50,774 nt of DNA from a virus. The stretch's first letter is position 1; the number at the start of each line of letters is the position of its first letter. The stretch lies in the IMG/VR virus record IMGVR_UViG_3300025093_000029, positions 1 through 50,774 of that record; one strand, 5' to 3'. Below the pieces are notes generated by a model. That model had not been told where the DNA came from. It made no database searches and saw nothing but the letters and a program-made list of their open reading frames with translations. A program made the translations under genes and the position numbers. This document shows, piece after piece, positions 22,777-30,830 of this stretch.

Positions 22777-23174
22777 GGGGGTAGCTAGGATTTGACTTGT
22801 AATAGTTGAGATTCGTGTAAGCATGTCGTGAAATGATACTATCACGTAAATCTGTGTATTGAACTCTTAAATGGAAACATTTTTGAAAACGCTACTGTAG
22901 GTCACTTTGTGGCTGAAGGAGCAGCTGTAGTAGCCTAATTAGATTAGGATTAACTACCCATCACAACCGAGACTCCGATATCGGATTTTTGTGGTGTCGA
23001 TTTTTCGGAAACAGACTTAGTATGGCATAGTAGCCAAGTCGAACTACTATCAATGTCGTTGAGCATTGTTATAAAACTCAAATATTTTGGTGAGTTAGAA
23101 AACTTAATCCTAAACATGTAGAAAACGGTTGATGCGTTATAAGGACATGGGTTCGATTCCCATTACCTCCACCA
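22777..23174 (+). ncRNA. ssrA: Transfer-messenger RNA (tmRNA)
   Basis: 398 nt. The ends form the tRNA-like domain: GGGGGTA pairs with TACCTCC (G3-U70, the alanyl-tRNA synthetase signal), 5' TAGGATTTGAC, T-arm CATGGG-TTCGATT-CCCATT and an encoded CCA. The tag frame runs from about GGA 22873 to TAA 22936-22938: 21 codons starting GNIFEN and ending EGAAVVA. The remaining 240 nt fold as pseudoknots. tmRNA frees stalled ribosomes and tags the product for proteolysis; some large phages carry one. The long tag and its VVA end are unusual compared with host tags ending ALAA. It has its own promoter and terminator. Confidence 0.92.
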
Positions 23175-23178
23175 GATT

Positions 23179-23206
23179 AACCCTCATAGAAATATGGGGG
23201 TTTTTA
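23179..23206 (+). terminator. Intrinsic terminator of the tmRNA
   Basis: ACCCTCATA-gaaa-TATGGGGGT (one G-U pair) followed by TTTT, 5 nt after the encoded CCA. Confidence 0.85.
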
Positions 23207-23228
23207 TTTATGAAGGATATTTATTAAT

Positions 23229-24665
23229 ATGAATCTAAAAACAATCATTAAGTCAGAACTATTATTTGAATCTTTAGAAGATAGGTTAAAATCTGCCTAT
23301 CGAAAATGGTGTAAAAAGATGAAATTAAAAGACCAAGAAATCCTTGATGACATTGAGAATGCTGATGGTTTTCCAGAAGAACTTGAACAATACAATGGTG
23401 ATTTTTTGGACTATAATAGTGAGGCATATCAAGAAGCTACAGAGTTATACGATAAAGGAGATTATGAAGGTATACATAATTTGATAGCTGATGACTTATG
23501 TAGGGATGTGTGGATTGACAGAGAATTTAAAGATTGGGCTTCATATAGAAACTTAACCAAAAGCTCAGACATATTCCAATATAAAAGTGAGGGAGAACTT
23601 AGAAAAGAATTAAGGGACGCAAAAGAAAAATCATTTACCAAAAAGTTAAAGAAAGCCTCAGCGGGTGAAGATTTTGATAAAATTTGGGAGAATGATGATA
23701 TGTTGATTGTTGTCCCTAAGTCCCACGTTGGAGCTTGTAAATTTGGTCAAGGTACTAAATGGTGTACCGCTAGTAAAACTAACAATTACTTTGATTCTTA
23801 TTATAAAAAAGGTATCTTATATAGGGTACTACAAAAAAATGATAACTATAAAGAATTATTATCTAACCTTGATAAATTGGATAAACGTGACATTGAAAAC
23901 CTAAGTAAAGTCTCCATAAATCTAAGAAGAAAAGAAAACTCTATGTCGATGGTGGACAAGGTAGATTATGCTTATGGGGATAAAGTAACTTCAGAGTTTT
24001 TAAACTCCTTACCTAGTGAAGCTTATAAAGCCATTAAAAATTACCAAAGTTTAAACGAACAAAATCTAAAAAAAATTATAAGAGAAGAGGTAGAGGATTT
24101 TGATTGGTTATCAGATTATGAATTTGATGTTGATAAAGTTAAAGTTGGGGATAAATTCAAAACAGTTAATGGTGATTTTTGGTTTGAAGTAGATAAAATT
24201 AAATGGAATGAAACTAGTCCTGAACTTAGTATGGTTTATATAAAAAATCCTAATGAAAGATGGGAGAATGAATTTTATATTAAAGATATAATAAAGGGTC
24301 TGAATAGGGGTCAAATTTATGGCTCAAACGGTTTAAAAAAAATTGAAAATAAAGAAATAAAAGAATCTGATGACCTAGATTGGGTTAGAGACACAACAAC
24401 AATAGAAGTTGGGAAATGTTTTATCGTTTACAACTATGATGGAAGTATAGATGCAATAGTTACCATAAAAGAAATGGAACAAAGAGAATGGAAAGATAAC
24501 ATTTATCAAAAGGGGGGCAAATTTGACCCTGATAATATAACTATTCATTTAGTAGGAGTTACCCAAAAAGATAAAGGAAGAGTAGGGTCCAACTTTAGAA
24601 TAATTTATAATGACTTGGTAAAATATATAAATGATGGTGTCTTGGCACCCACCAATTGTGAATAA
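23229..24665 (+). CDS. Cassette protein with CKFGxGTKWC domain and internal cassette copies
   Basis: 478 residues. N-terminus MNLKTIIKSELLFES ends in L-F-E-S. Near residue 170 is GACKFGQGTKWCTASKTNNY with FDSYYKKGILY, the motif shared with 19938 and 38962. Near residue 272 a second cassette appears in mid-protein: QNLKKIIREEVEDFDWLSD, followed by a small beta-rich unit (KVGDKFKTVNGDFWFEVDKI); near residue 375 comes ESDDLDWVRD and another such unit (EVGKCFIVYNYD). The protein thus looks like three units joined head to tail, each starting with an I/L-x-E/DW motif. Protease processing into parts is inferred. It is the first gene after the tmRNA terminator. Confidence 0.65.
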   Translation: MNLKTIIKSELLFESLEDRLKSAYRKWCKKMKLKDQEILDDIENADGFPEELEQYNGDFLDYNSEAYQEATELYDKGDYEGIHNLIADDLCRDVWIDREFKDWASYRNLTKSSDIFQYKSEGELRKELRDAKEKSFTKKLKKASAGEDFDKIWENDDMLIVVPKSHVGACKFGQGTKWCTASKTNNYFDSYYKKGILYRVLQKNDNYKELLSNLDKLDKRDIENLSKVSINLRRKENSMSMVDKVDYAYGDKVTSEFLNSLPSEAYKAIKNYQSLNEQNLKKIIREEVEDFDWLSDYEFDVDKVKVGDKFKTVNGDFWFEVDKIKWNETSPELSMVYIKNPNERWENEFYIKDIIKGLNRGQIYGSNGLKKIENKEIKESDDLDWVRDTTTIEVGKCFIVYNYDGSIDAIVTIKEMEQREWKDNIYQKGGKFDPDNITIHLVGVTQKDKGRVGSNFRIIYNDLVKYINDGVLAPTNCE

Positions 24666-24666
24666 G

Positions 24667-25341
24667 ATGAATATAAGAAGAATCATAAGGGAAGAAATGA
24701 ACGACTTTGATTGGGTCATGGATACACAATCCAACCACGATATCGCACAAAATATTGTTGATAAAACTAATATGTGGATGGCAGATGATGATTTAAGAGT
24801 AAACTTACCTTTTATGACGTATGGTGAAGGTTATTCAGCTAAACAATTATTTAAAACTTTTTCATTACTTAGAGATAAGAACCCCACTATTATGTTTCTT
24901 GAATACCTACTTTATAAATATGGGATTGAGAGAACTGACCACATGGCAAATTATAATATCAACCCAAATGCTCAGGACATATGGTTTAGGTATAAAAATT
25001 TAATCACAAAAAAAGTTTTAGACAACCTTAAAGATAAACCAATAAATGAATCTAATGATTTTGATTGGTTTAATGATAGGCCACAACCATCAGAAGGTGT
25101 TGTAAAACTAGTGATACACCTACCCAATATGATTTTAGAGTATGATGTGGATTTTAAAAATGTAGAACAGTTTTTATCTTTAGTACAAGATTACGCTGTT
25201 GAAGCGGTTGAGGGTTATATGATGCCAATCGATAGAATAGGTTTGAATGGTTGGGTGGCCTTAAATAGATACCCCTCAGAGACCCAAGAACTAAAAGACG
25301 GTTTAAATAAATTAAAAAAGAAGGTAAACTCTTATTTATGA
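24667..25341 (+). CDS. Two-unit cassette protein (DFDW motifs)
   Basis: 224 residues from ATG 24667, which directly follows the previous stop. An upstream in-frame ATG at 24634 lies inside that gene. N-terminus MNIRRIIREEMNDFDWVMD shows the cassette plus D-F-D-W. A second motif, INESNDFDWFNDRP, occurs near residue 135, after an N-E-S site, and is followed by a short beta domain (VVKLVIHLPNMILEYDVD). No enzyme family recognised. Its stop overlaps the next start (ATGA). Confidence 0.6.
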   Translation: MNIRRIIREEMNDFDWVMDTQSNHDIAQNIVDKTNMWMADDDLRVNLPFMTYGEGYSAKQLFKTFSLLRDKNPTIMFLEYLLYKYGIERTDHMANYNINPNAQDIWFRYKNLITKKVLDNLKDKPINESNDFDWFNDRPQPSEGVVKLVIHLPNMILEYDVDFKNVEQFLSLVQDYAVEAVEGYMMPIDRIGLNGWVALNRYPSETQELKDGLNKLKKKVNSYL

Positions 25342-25868
25342 ATCTAAAAAAAATTATAAGGGAGGAATTAATTAAAGAATCTGGGGTAGAAAATTATCTA
25401 CAATCAATAGCTAGTATAACTTCAGGTAATCAAAAAAAGTATTACCAATGGATTCTAGATAATCTAGAACAAGTTCCTGTTGTTAGTTATCGTTCTAATG
25501 AAGAACTAAAAGATAAAATAGATTCTTTTGTTGAAAAAATGAGACGCCGTGGTAGTTTTTGTGAAAAGAAAGGTTGTTTTGATACTGCCTATAATACAGC
25601 GATGTATGTCCCTGGAGTTCATTATATAGAAGGTTATGTTCAATCCATGATACCTATTGTTCACGCATGGAATTATCTACCAGAAGAAAATATATATTTT
25701 GATTTGATTAATGATATTGCGTGGGAAGAAGAAGACTCTCACTTCAATCAATACTACAAAGTAATTGACTTAGACATGGCCGGTGTTGTAAAGTGGTCTT
25801 CTAAAACTGGTTATGGTGGTGGATTTTTAGAAAGTCCTAAATTTGTGGGACACATTTTAAAACAATAA
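25338..25868 (+). CDS. Cassette protein with papain/transglutaminase-like Cys-His-Asp pattern
   Basis: 176 residues. N-terminus MNLKKIIREELIKES carries the cassette. The core reads CEKKGCFDTAYNTAMY, YIEGYVQSMIPIVHAWNYL and NIYFDLIND: Cys80 at a helix start, His109 in HAW and Asp122 on the next strand. This order and spacing are seen in transglutaminase-like and papain-like cysteine hydrolases. Candidate activities are peptidase, amidase or deamidase. If packaged, it would act on host proteins on entry. The fold match is by pattern only. It overlaps the preceding gene by 4 nt. Confidence 0.5.
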   Translation: MNLKKIIREELIKESGVENYLQSIASITSGNQKKYYQWILDNLEQVPVVSYRSNEELKDKIDSFVEKMRRRGSFCEKKGCFDTAYNTAMYVPGVHYIEGYVQSMIPIVHAWNYLPEENIYFDLINDIAWEEEDSHFNQYYKVIDLDMAGVVKWSSKTGYGGGFLESPKFVGHILKQ

Positions 25869-25884
25869 GACAATATTTATAATT

Positions 25885-26913
25885 GTGAAAATACTAAAAA
25901 ACATAATAAAAGAGGAGATATCTAAAAATCTAAAAGAGGATAGTGACCTTCAATGGATAAAAGATAGTGACTTTCAATGGATAAAAGATATTGAACCTGA
26001 TACGGATTTAACACCTGGACAAATTAAAATTAGATACAAAACATTTCCTCTTAAATTTGTGGGACCTTCCATGGTAAATTTTAATGACATTGAGTGGGTA
26101 AATGGGAGACTAATGTTACACCTTGAGGGTTGGTTGGATTTTGCCGATTTATTTGTCGACAACGACAGCTCTCAATACGGATATGTAAACAAAATCTTGG
26201 CAAGGGCGATTTTGGATCCAGATGATTATTTTGACCACTACCATGGAGATTTTCCTTGGGATGAGGTTTGGGATACTGTGACTGATGATGAAGAACTGTT
26301 AAAATATATTAAAGAATATATTAAGGAAAAGGGTTTTATTGGTCAGGAATTAGAGAACGATGAAGACCCAGACCAAGGTGGTTTGAGAGAAGATATGTTA
26401 TTAGATGATGATCTTTTAGGTGAATTAATTGAAGAAGAATCGATGTTTTATGATTTAAAAAATGAATTAAGGTGGGCTTACTCAAGTGCTTACAGTATAG
26501 CAGAACAAGATAATATATGGAAATCCGTTAAAGGGGCAATAACAGATCTTTTTGGTGAAGGAGAATGGGTAGAAGTTGAAAAAAAGAGAAATACCCAAAT
26601 GTTAGTCTTTGATGTTACTGATAGACTTATGGAATCTGTAGAGGAGGAATTGGAACGATGTCTTGAAGCTTGTGAGAGATATTTTGACCCAGATAACCAT
26701 GTTTCGGATGAACATAGAAGTGTGGAGGAAGCTTTTGAAGAATATTGTGGGGATTGTGTAGAATACCCTTTCAATGAATGGGGTTCGTTTATTGAGTTTT
26801 TTCAAAATTATTTAGAAGAAGAAGGTGATAAATTAAACCCAAGTTTCGATCAATACCCAAGTAGAGACGAAGTAATGCCATATTTTAGGGAAGATATTTA
26901 TGGTAGGTTTTAA
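25885..26913 (+). CDS. Acidic cassette protein with tandem QWIKD repeat
   Basis: 342 residues; the start is GTG 25885, giving MKILKNIIKEEISKNLKE, a long version of the cassette. It is followed by a tandem duplication, SDLQWIKD then SDFQWIKD, variants of the D-F-D-W motif. The rest is very acidic (Asp/Glu rich) and helical, with no recognised domain. TATTTATA lies 11 nt before the start. The gene ends at a 16-bp palindrome shared with the convergent minus-strand gene. Confidence 0.6.
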   Translation: MKILKNIIKEEISKNLKEDSDLQWIKDSDFQWIKDIEPDTDLTPGQIKIRYKTFPLKFVGPSMVNFNDIEWVNGRLMLHLEGWLDFADLFVDNDSSQYGYVNKILARAILDPDDYFDHYHGDFPWDEVWDTVTDDEELLKYIKEYIKEKGFIGQELENDEDPDQGGLREDMLLDDDLLGELIEEESMFYDLKNELRWAYSSAYSIAEQDNIWKSVKGAITDLFGEGEWVEVEKKRNTQMLVFDVTDRLMESVEEELERCLEACERYFDPDNHVSDEHRSVEEAFEEYCGDCVEYPFNEWGSFIEFFQNYLEEEGDKLNPSFDQYPSRDEVMPYFREDIYGRF

Positions 26914-26928
26914 TACTACCGGTAGTAT
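26913..26928. repeat. 16-bp perfect palindrome between convergent genes
   Basis: ATACTACCGGTAGTAT, followed by another ACTACC at 26930. It overlaps the stop of the plus gene and lies just beyond the end of the minus gene. It could fold as a hairpin and act as a two-way terminator, though there is no T run; it could also be a protein-binding site. Confidence 0.6.
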
Positions 26929-26929
26929 A

Positions 26930-27298
26930 CTACCAAAGTATTTGTTTGTTATTTTCTAAAATATGATAACCCATTTTAATTTTAGATTCTATTTGTGGTA
27001 AAGAAAAATCTATGACATCATAAACAATTATTAATTCTTTATTGTCTATCCCATCTAAGTTATTACTTTCAAAAAAAATATATTTGTTTCTTAATAAATC
27101 TTTGTTAAAACTATTATAATTTTCTTTAAATTTTAATAATTCTTTTTTCATTTCCTCTAGATGTAACAGATGGGGTGATAATTTTTTTAATAAAAAGCTA
27201 TCCTCCACCAACCTTAAATAAGAAAGGAGTTTATATTGTTTTATTTCAAAGTCTAAAGGTTCTTCAAAATACCAACATAAATCTAGTCTCTTATCCAT
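26930..27298 (-). CDS. Hypothetical helical protein, 122 residues
   Basis: Minus-strand gene with alternating charged and hydrophobic residues (FEIKQYKLLSYLRLVEDSFL; LHLEEMKKELLKFKENYN), probably a helical bundle. No known motif. It stands alone on the minus strand between the cassette cluster and the PrsW-like gene. Confidence 0.5.
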   Translation of the reverse strand: MDKRLDLCWYFEEPLDFEIKQYKLLSYLRLVEDSFLLKKLSPHLLHLEEMKKELLKFKENYNSFNKDLLRNKYIFFESNNLDGIDNKELIIVYDVIDFSLPQIESKIKMGYHILENNKQILW

Positions 27299-27320
27299 TT
27301 ACATTTATTTAATAAATAAA

Positions 27321-27328
27321 TATATTTG
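27321..27328 (+). promoter_or_regulatory. -7 promoter element for the PrsW leader RNA
   Basis: TATATTTG at 27321-27328; no TTG at the -33 position. A transcript from here would begin near 27335 and contain the hairpins described next. Confidence 0.45.
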
Positions 27329-27334
27329 ATACAT

Positions 27335-27430
27335 CGTTTCCTTGTTTACTAAAACAAGGTGGTGGAGAAGTCAAAAGTTAATTTTAACTGAAGACCCCAA
27401 AAAGGCCCAAGTTATTGGGTCTTTTTATTT
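27335..27430 (+). ncRNA. Candidate small RNA or attenuating leader upstream of the PrsW-like gene
   Basis: About 95 nt between a -7 promoter element and a terminator, without a reading frame. It contains hairpin CCTTGTTT-acta-AAACAAGG (27341-27360), a short palindrome GTTAA/TTAAC and a terminator GGCCCAA-gtta-TTGGGTC followed by TTTTT (27404-27427). It may be a free small RNA, or a leader whose terminator controls the downstream gene at 27460. Confidence 0.45.
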
Positions 27431-27459
27431 TTCTAGATATTTATAGTAAAATAAAGAAT

Positions 27460-28212
27460 ATGATATTCGGATTCAACATTCAATTATTTGTGACAGTTCT
27501 TTTATTTCCGTTTATATATTCCCTAATCATTTTTTTCACATCACCTTACAAATCAGTATCTTATAAGAGGGGTTTATTGTTCTTATTGGCAGGTATCTTC
27601 TCAACAGAGGTGGTTCACTTAATTTATTTTTTCATACCTTACTTAGGGGAATCACATTCAGACTTTTTTACATATTTTGGAATTGTGGGTCCAGTTGAAG
27701 AGATATCTAAGTTTATAATGTTTTATGGTATGATGAGTTTAACTAAAGACAAGAAAGTTAGTGAACACCCATTTAAATATATGTTTTACTTTGGTATGAC
27801 TGGTTTGGGTTTTGCTCTTTTAGAAAACATACACTATGTTATGTACTATGGTGAAGAGATACTCTTACCTAGAAGTTTTACTAGTACAATAGCCCATATG
27901 ATATTCGGTTTACTCTTTGGTTATTATATTGGTTTAGGCTCCATAACCAGAAAAAGTTTCGAGAACCGTTCTATCTTTGGTGTATTGGTTAGAAAAAACA
28001 AAAAAATCAAAAAGTTTATTTATTTTCTTACTGGGTATTTATTGGCCTCTTACTACCACGGTATGTATAACTACAACCTAGCCACTTCTGATGAATCAGC
28101 TGGAATAATATTAATGATATTACTTGCTTTTGGTTTAATAATTTGTAAACTGTTAGCTGATGATTTAAATAGGAAGTGGTCATTAAGGGAAAAGAAATCA
28201 AAAATCGATTAA
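27460..28212 (+). CDS. PrsW-family intramembrane protease
   Basis: 250 residues from ATG 27460 (an earlier TTG at 27415 lies in the terminator hairpin). About seven membrane segments. Motifs of the PrsW/CPBP group: GPVEEISKF (Glu80-Glu81), GLGFALLENIHY (Glu122, Asn123), a central His146 (TIAHMIFG) and SYYHGMYNY (His200, Asn204). PrsW cleaves membrane-bound anti-sigma factors in Bacillus. In a phage it could cut a host membrane regulator during infection; target unknown. The last 15 nt overlap the convergent NTase-like gene. A structured leader with terminator precedes it. Confidence 0.75.
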   Translation: MIFGFNIQLFVTVLLFPFIYSLIIFFTSPYKSVSYKRGLLFLLAGIFSTEVVHLIYFFIPYLGESHSDFFTYFGIVGPVEEISKFIMFYGMMSLTKDKKVSEHPFKYMFYFGMTGLGFALLENIHYVMYYGEEILLPRSFTSTIAHMIFGLLFGYYIGLGSITRKSFENRSIFGVLVRKNKKIKKFIYFLTGYLLASYYHGMYNYNLATSDESAGIILMILLAFGLIICKLLADDLNRKWSLREKKSKID

Positions 28213-29661
28213 GGTACTTATTTTATTTCTAACGAAATAATGTCTAAATTTAAAATTACTAGACCAATTTAACCACTGATTATTTATACCGAAGTTAAGA
28301 GCCTTTATCTTATCTGAATAATTCGGTGAAGTTAAAAGATTTTCCATTGATTTCTTACTACGTATGGTTCTCATAGTTTCCCTAAAAATTCTATTTCTAA
28401 ACAAATTGTCTTTAATGAACCTTCTCTTAAAGAAATCAATCAGTTCCATTTGTTTTTCAATATTCTCCACCGATAAAAGTTCAAAACCAATCCCATGTTT
28501 ATGTAAGTATTTAGTAAATTTGTATAAACGATTCAAATCACTTTTCGATATAAGACCACAATTCAAATAATCTTTAGAATAAGATATAGATTTTAAAATA
28601 AAGAATTTAAACCAATATGTAGACTCTATCGGTGACCTATGTGACTCTATGATTTGTTCGTCATTATCTGGTTCAATAAAATCTAATACAGCTTTCGTCA
28701 CCTCATCACTATGTTTACCCCTAAAGAACAAATCCCAAAAAACAAGTAACTGTGACTTATCATATCTCAAAAGACTTTCTAATGATACCCCCCATAATGA
28801 TTCTATATCTAACTTAGGTAGTTCTTTTGTTGTGTAATATCTTTTTTCAAAATCACCCTCTTCAGATTTAGGTACAGAAACGAAATTAAAATTTTCTGAA
28901 AATAAAGAAATATTATTCTCCACCTTCTCAATCCAAATAGGACCTATTTGGTTTACCCCTCTGAACCTAGAACTATGTTTTAAGAGTAATAATTCCGATT
29001 CAAGATTACTCTTTATAGTATCTAATTCCTCAGCTTTTCTTTTCATTCTATAAGCTGTCTGTAATGGGAACTTTAACTCAGTCACCTCTATCCGATTGAA
29101 CAAAATAAAATCAACAAACTCATCGGTATATATAATTTTATTGTTAATCCTATCTAGACCAGCCATACAACAATTTAAATCAAAATTTTTGATGACTTCT
29201 AAATAATATTTCTCTAAAGGCATTATGATACTTAAGTCTCTTCTTAGAACCTTTAGTTTTACTTCATTTATAATCCCATCCCGACTTGTGTCAGTCATAC
29301 AAATCTCATCCCCAAAATGAGCTAAGAAATGTTGACCGTAATCTTCACCTATACATCTCTCTAAATTACTAGTGATAAAGGAATCTATTAAGTTTCTTTC
29401 GTACCTAACATCGTACCACTCACTTACACCAGTGAACTCAAATGAAAAAACATCAATGTCATTTATAATAGGTTTATCGAACCTATCTTTGTTGAACATA
29501 TAATGTAATGTATTTGCTACAGCTCCTCCAGCAATAAAATCATTTAACGAGACAACATCAAATTGAGTGCCATGGGTATGACACTCATGTTTGATTATAT
29601 TAAGGACTTCGTTGAAAGTCTCGTTAGATTCTAATCTTCGGATGATTTCTTTTCTATTCAT
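28198..29661 (-). CDS. Nucleotidyltransferase-fold protein, 487 residues
   Basis: The N-terminal region has the pol-beta type signature: FIAGGAVANTLHYMF (Gly45-Gly46) and INDIDVFSF (Asp68, Asp70). It continues with FDLNCCMAGLD and IEVTELKFPLQTAYRMKRKA, as in tRNA-nucleotidyltransferase-like or phage NTase proteins. The C-terminal 250 residues are helical and unrecognised. Possible jobs include RNA 3'-end addition, useful where the phage tRNAs lack an encoded CCA; that is inference. It forms a minus-strand unit with the small gene at 29664. Confidence 0.6.
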   Translation of the reverse strand: MNRKEIIRRLESNETFNEVLNIIKHECHTHGTQFDVVSLNDFIAGGAVANTLHYMFNKDRFDKPIINDIDVFSFEFTGVSEWYDVRYERNLIDSFITSNLERCIGEDYGQHFLAHFGDEICMTDTSRDGIINEVKLKVLRRDLSIIMPLEKYYLEVIKNFDLNCCMAGLDRINNKIIYTDEFVDFILFNRIEVTELKFPLQTAYRMKRKAEELDTIKSNLESELLLLKHSSRFRGVNQIGPIWIEKVENNISLFSENFNFVSVPKSEEGDFEKRYYTTKELPKLDIESLWGVSLESLLRYDKSQLLVFWDLFFRGKHSDEVTKAVLDFIEPDNDEQIIESHRSPIESTYWFKFFILKSISYSKDYLNCGLISKSDLNRLYKFTKYLHKHGIGFELLSVENIEKQMELIDFFKRRFIKDNLFRNRIFRETMRTIRSKKSMENLLTSPNYSDKIKALNFGINNQWLNWSSNFKFRHYFVRNKISTLIDF

Positions 29662-29663
29662 CT

Positions 29664-29951
29664 TTAGCTTAATTGGTACCTCTTTATCAATTTTTTATCA
29701 ACCAGATGTACAAGGTTTTTTTCTTTAATCAAACCCCAAGCGTGTTTGACAGCTTTTAGATGGTCGTTAAACCCACCCTCAATCAATTTATTACCGTGAA
29801 AAATTGCCGCGGTTGTGGAACCAGCTGATTTTGAAACCTCACCTTTTCTGTTCGTACCAATCTTTGGTTGTGTAATTTCGTGTCTTAATTCGTAGTAACC
29901 TAACTTACATACTAGCTTTCCATGTTTTGTAGCTCTAGATTTTGTTGCCAT
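29664..29951 (-). CDS. Small basic hypothetical protein, 95 residues
   Basis: Basic protein (MATKSRATKHGKLVCKLGYY; AVKHAWGLIKEKNLVHLVDK) located 2 nt upstream of the NTase-like gene on the same strand, so probably translated from the same mRNA. A TATATTTG-type -7 element (29980-29987, minus) lies 29 nt before the ATG. No known family. The charge suggests nucleic-acid binding. Confidence 0.55.
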   Translation of the reverse strand: MATKSRATKHGKLVCKLGYYELRHEITQPKIGTNRKGEVSKSAGSTTAAIFHGNKLIEGGFNDHLKAVKHAWGLIKEKNLVHLVDKKLIKRYQLS

Positions 29952-30039
29952 TTTTTATTTATTTTTTATTTATGTGTTACAAATATAATAATTATTTTTT
30001 ATTAAAAAAAGGGGCTAAACCGATTTTTTATTGAAAAAT

Positions 30040-30501
30040 TTATCTCCTCCTACCTTCACAAATTGGTCCGATACCAGATTTAATTGATTCTGGGGTCGTT
30101 AATTTCTTGTGACAAGCTCCACATCTTCCGTGATGATATACTTTTACCGTTGGGTATCTGTCTTGGTTATTGAAAAATTTGTTCAAGAACCATTGGAAAA
30201 CCTCCACTTTTTGGTCTTGTTGAGAGATGTGGGAATTTCTACTATGTTTGTATTTTTTATCAGAAAAACACGTTCCAATAAAAATATAATGTCCGTATTG
30301 ACCTAAAGTAGAGACAAACCATACATCCTCTTCTTTGTGTTTTTTAACTTTGAAGGTTACGTGATTGTTTGTTACAGTGTTAGCTACCGTAAACAAAGCG
30401 TTTCCAGCAAAGACAAAATCTCTTAATTGTTTTCCTCTAAGTTCACTCTCAGGAATGAATTTGTGTTTCTTTTGTTGGGTGGGGATTTTTATGAAGTCCA
30501 T
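30040..30501 (-). CDS. DUF6011-like zinc-motif protein
   Basis: 153 residues. The C-terminus GRCGACHKKLTTPESIKSGI, then GPICEG is the cysteine motif of the DUF6011 group (CxxC, then Ser, then GxGPxC), a likely treble-clef zinc site often attached to phage replication proteins. The N-terminal 110 residues are a beta-rich domain (NHVTFKVKKHKEEDVWFVST). Promoter on the minus strand at 30524-30554. Function unknown. Confidence 0.65.
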   Translation of the reverse strand: MDFIKIPTQQKKHKFIPESELRGKQLRDFVFAGNALFTVANTVTNNHVTFKVKKHKEEDVWFVSTLGQYGHYIFIGTCFSDKKYKHSRNSHISQQDQKVEVFQWFLNKFFNNQDRYPTVKVYHHGRCGACHKKLTTPESIKSGIGPICEGRRR

Positions 30502-30523
30502 TTTTTTGATTTTTGATTCAATA

Positions 30524-30554
30524 CAAATATAGTAAAAAAAAATTAAACTGACAA
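30524..30554 (-). promoter_or_regulatory. Minus-strand Bacteroidota-type promoter
   Basis: On the plus strand CAAATATA (30524-30531) and CAA (30552-30554) are 20 bp apart; read on the minus strand this is TTG-N20-TATATTTG, a full match. It drives the DUF6011-like gene. Confidence 0.65.
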
Positions 30555-30609
30555 AATTTTTAGATAAAAAAAATATTTATTTATAATTAATTTATATTTA
30601 TAGTTGGGT

Positions 30610-30798
30610 ATGTTAAAAACTAAAGTTCAAAAAGGTAATATAGAAAAGGCTTTAAAGTCTTATAAGAGTAAGATTATAAAGACTAGACAAATGAAGTTAC
30701 TAAATAGTAAAAAAGAATTCGAAAAACCTTCTGTTAAAAAAAGAAGGATGAAACAAATAGGTAAATACAAACAAAAAATAAGAAGGGAGAACGATTAA
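30610..30798 (+). CDS. rpsU: Ribosomal protein bS21 homologue
   Basis: 62 residues from ATG 30610. The sequence follows the bS21 pattern: KVQKGNIEKALKSYKSKIIK, a middle LLNSKKEFEKPSVKKRRM and a basic C-terminus. bS21 sits by the 3' end of 16S rRNA and affects initiation; in Bacteroidota it helps hide the anti-Shine-Dalgarno sequence. Phage bS21 is thought to enter host ribosomes and bias translation to phage mRNAs. Shine-Dalgarno sequences are weak or absent before most genes here. It ends in a strong terminator, and TATTTATA lies 15 nt before the ATG. Confidence 0.8.
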   Translation: MLKTKVQKGNIEKALKSYKSKIIKTRQMKLLNSKKEFEKPSVKKRRMKQIGKYKQKIRREND

Positions 30799-30811
30799 TT
30801 CTCCCTTTTTT
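30785..30811 (+). terminator. Intrinsic terminator after bS21
   Basis: GGGAGAA-cgattaa-TTCTCCC followed by six T. The hairpin overlaps the last codons of the bS21 gene. Confidence 0.85.
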
Positions 30812-30830
30812 ATTATATATGAAAAACTAC

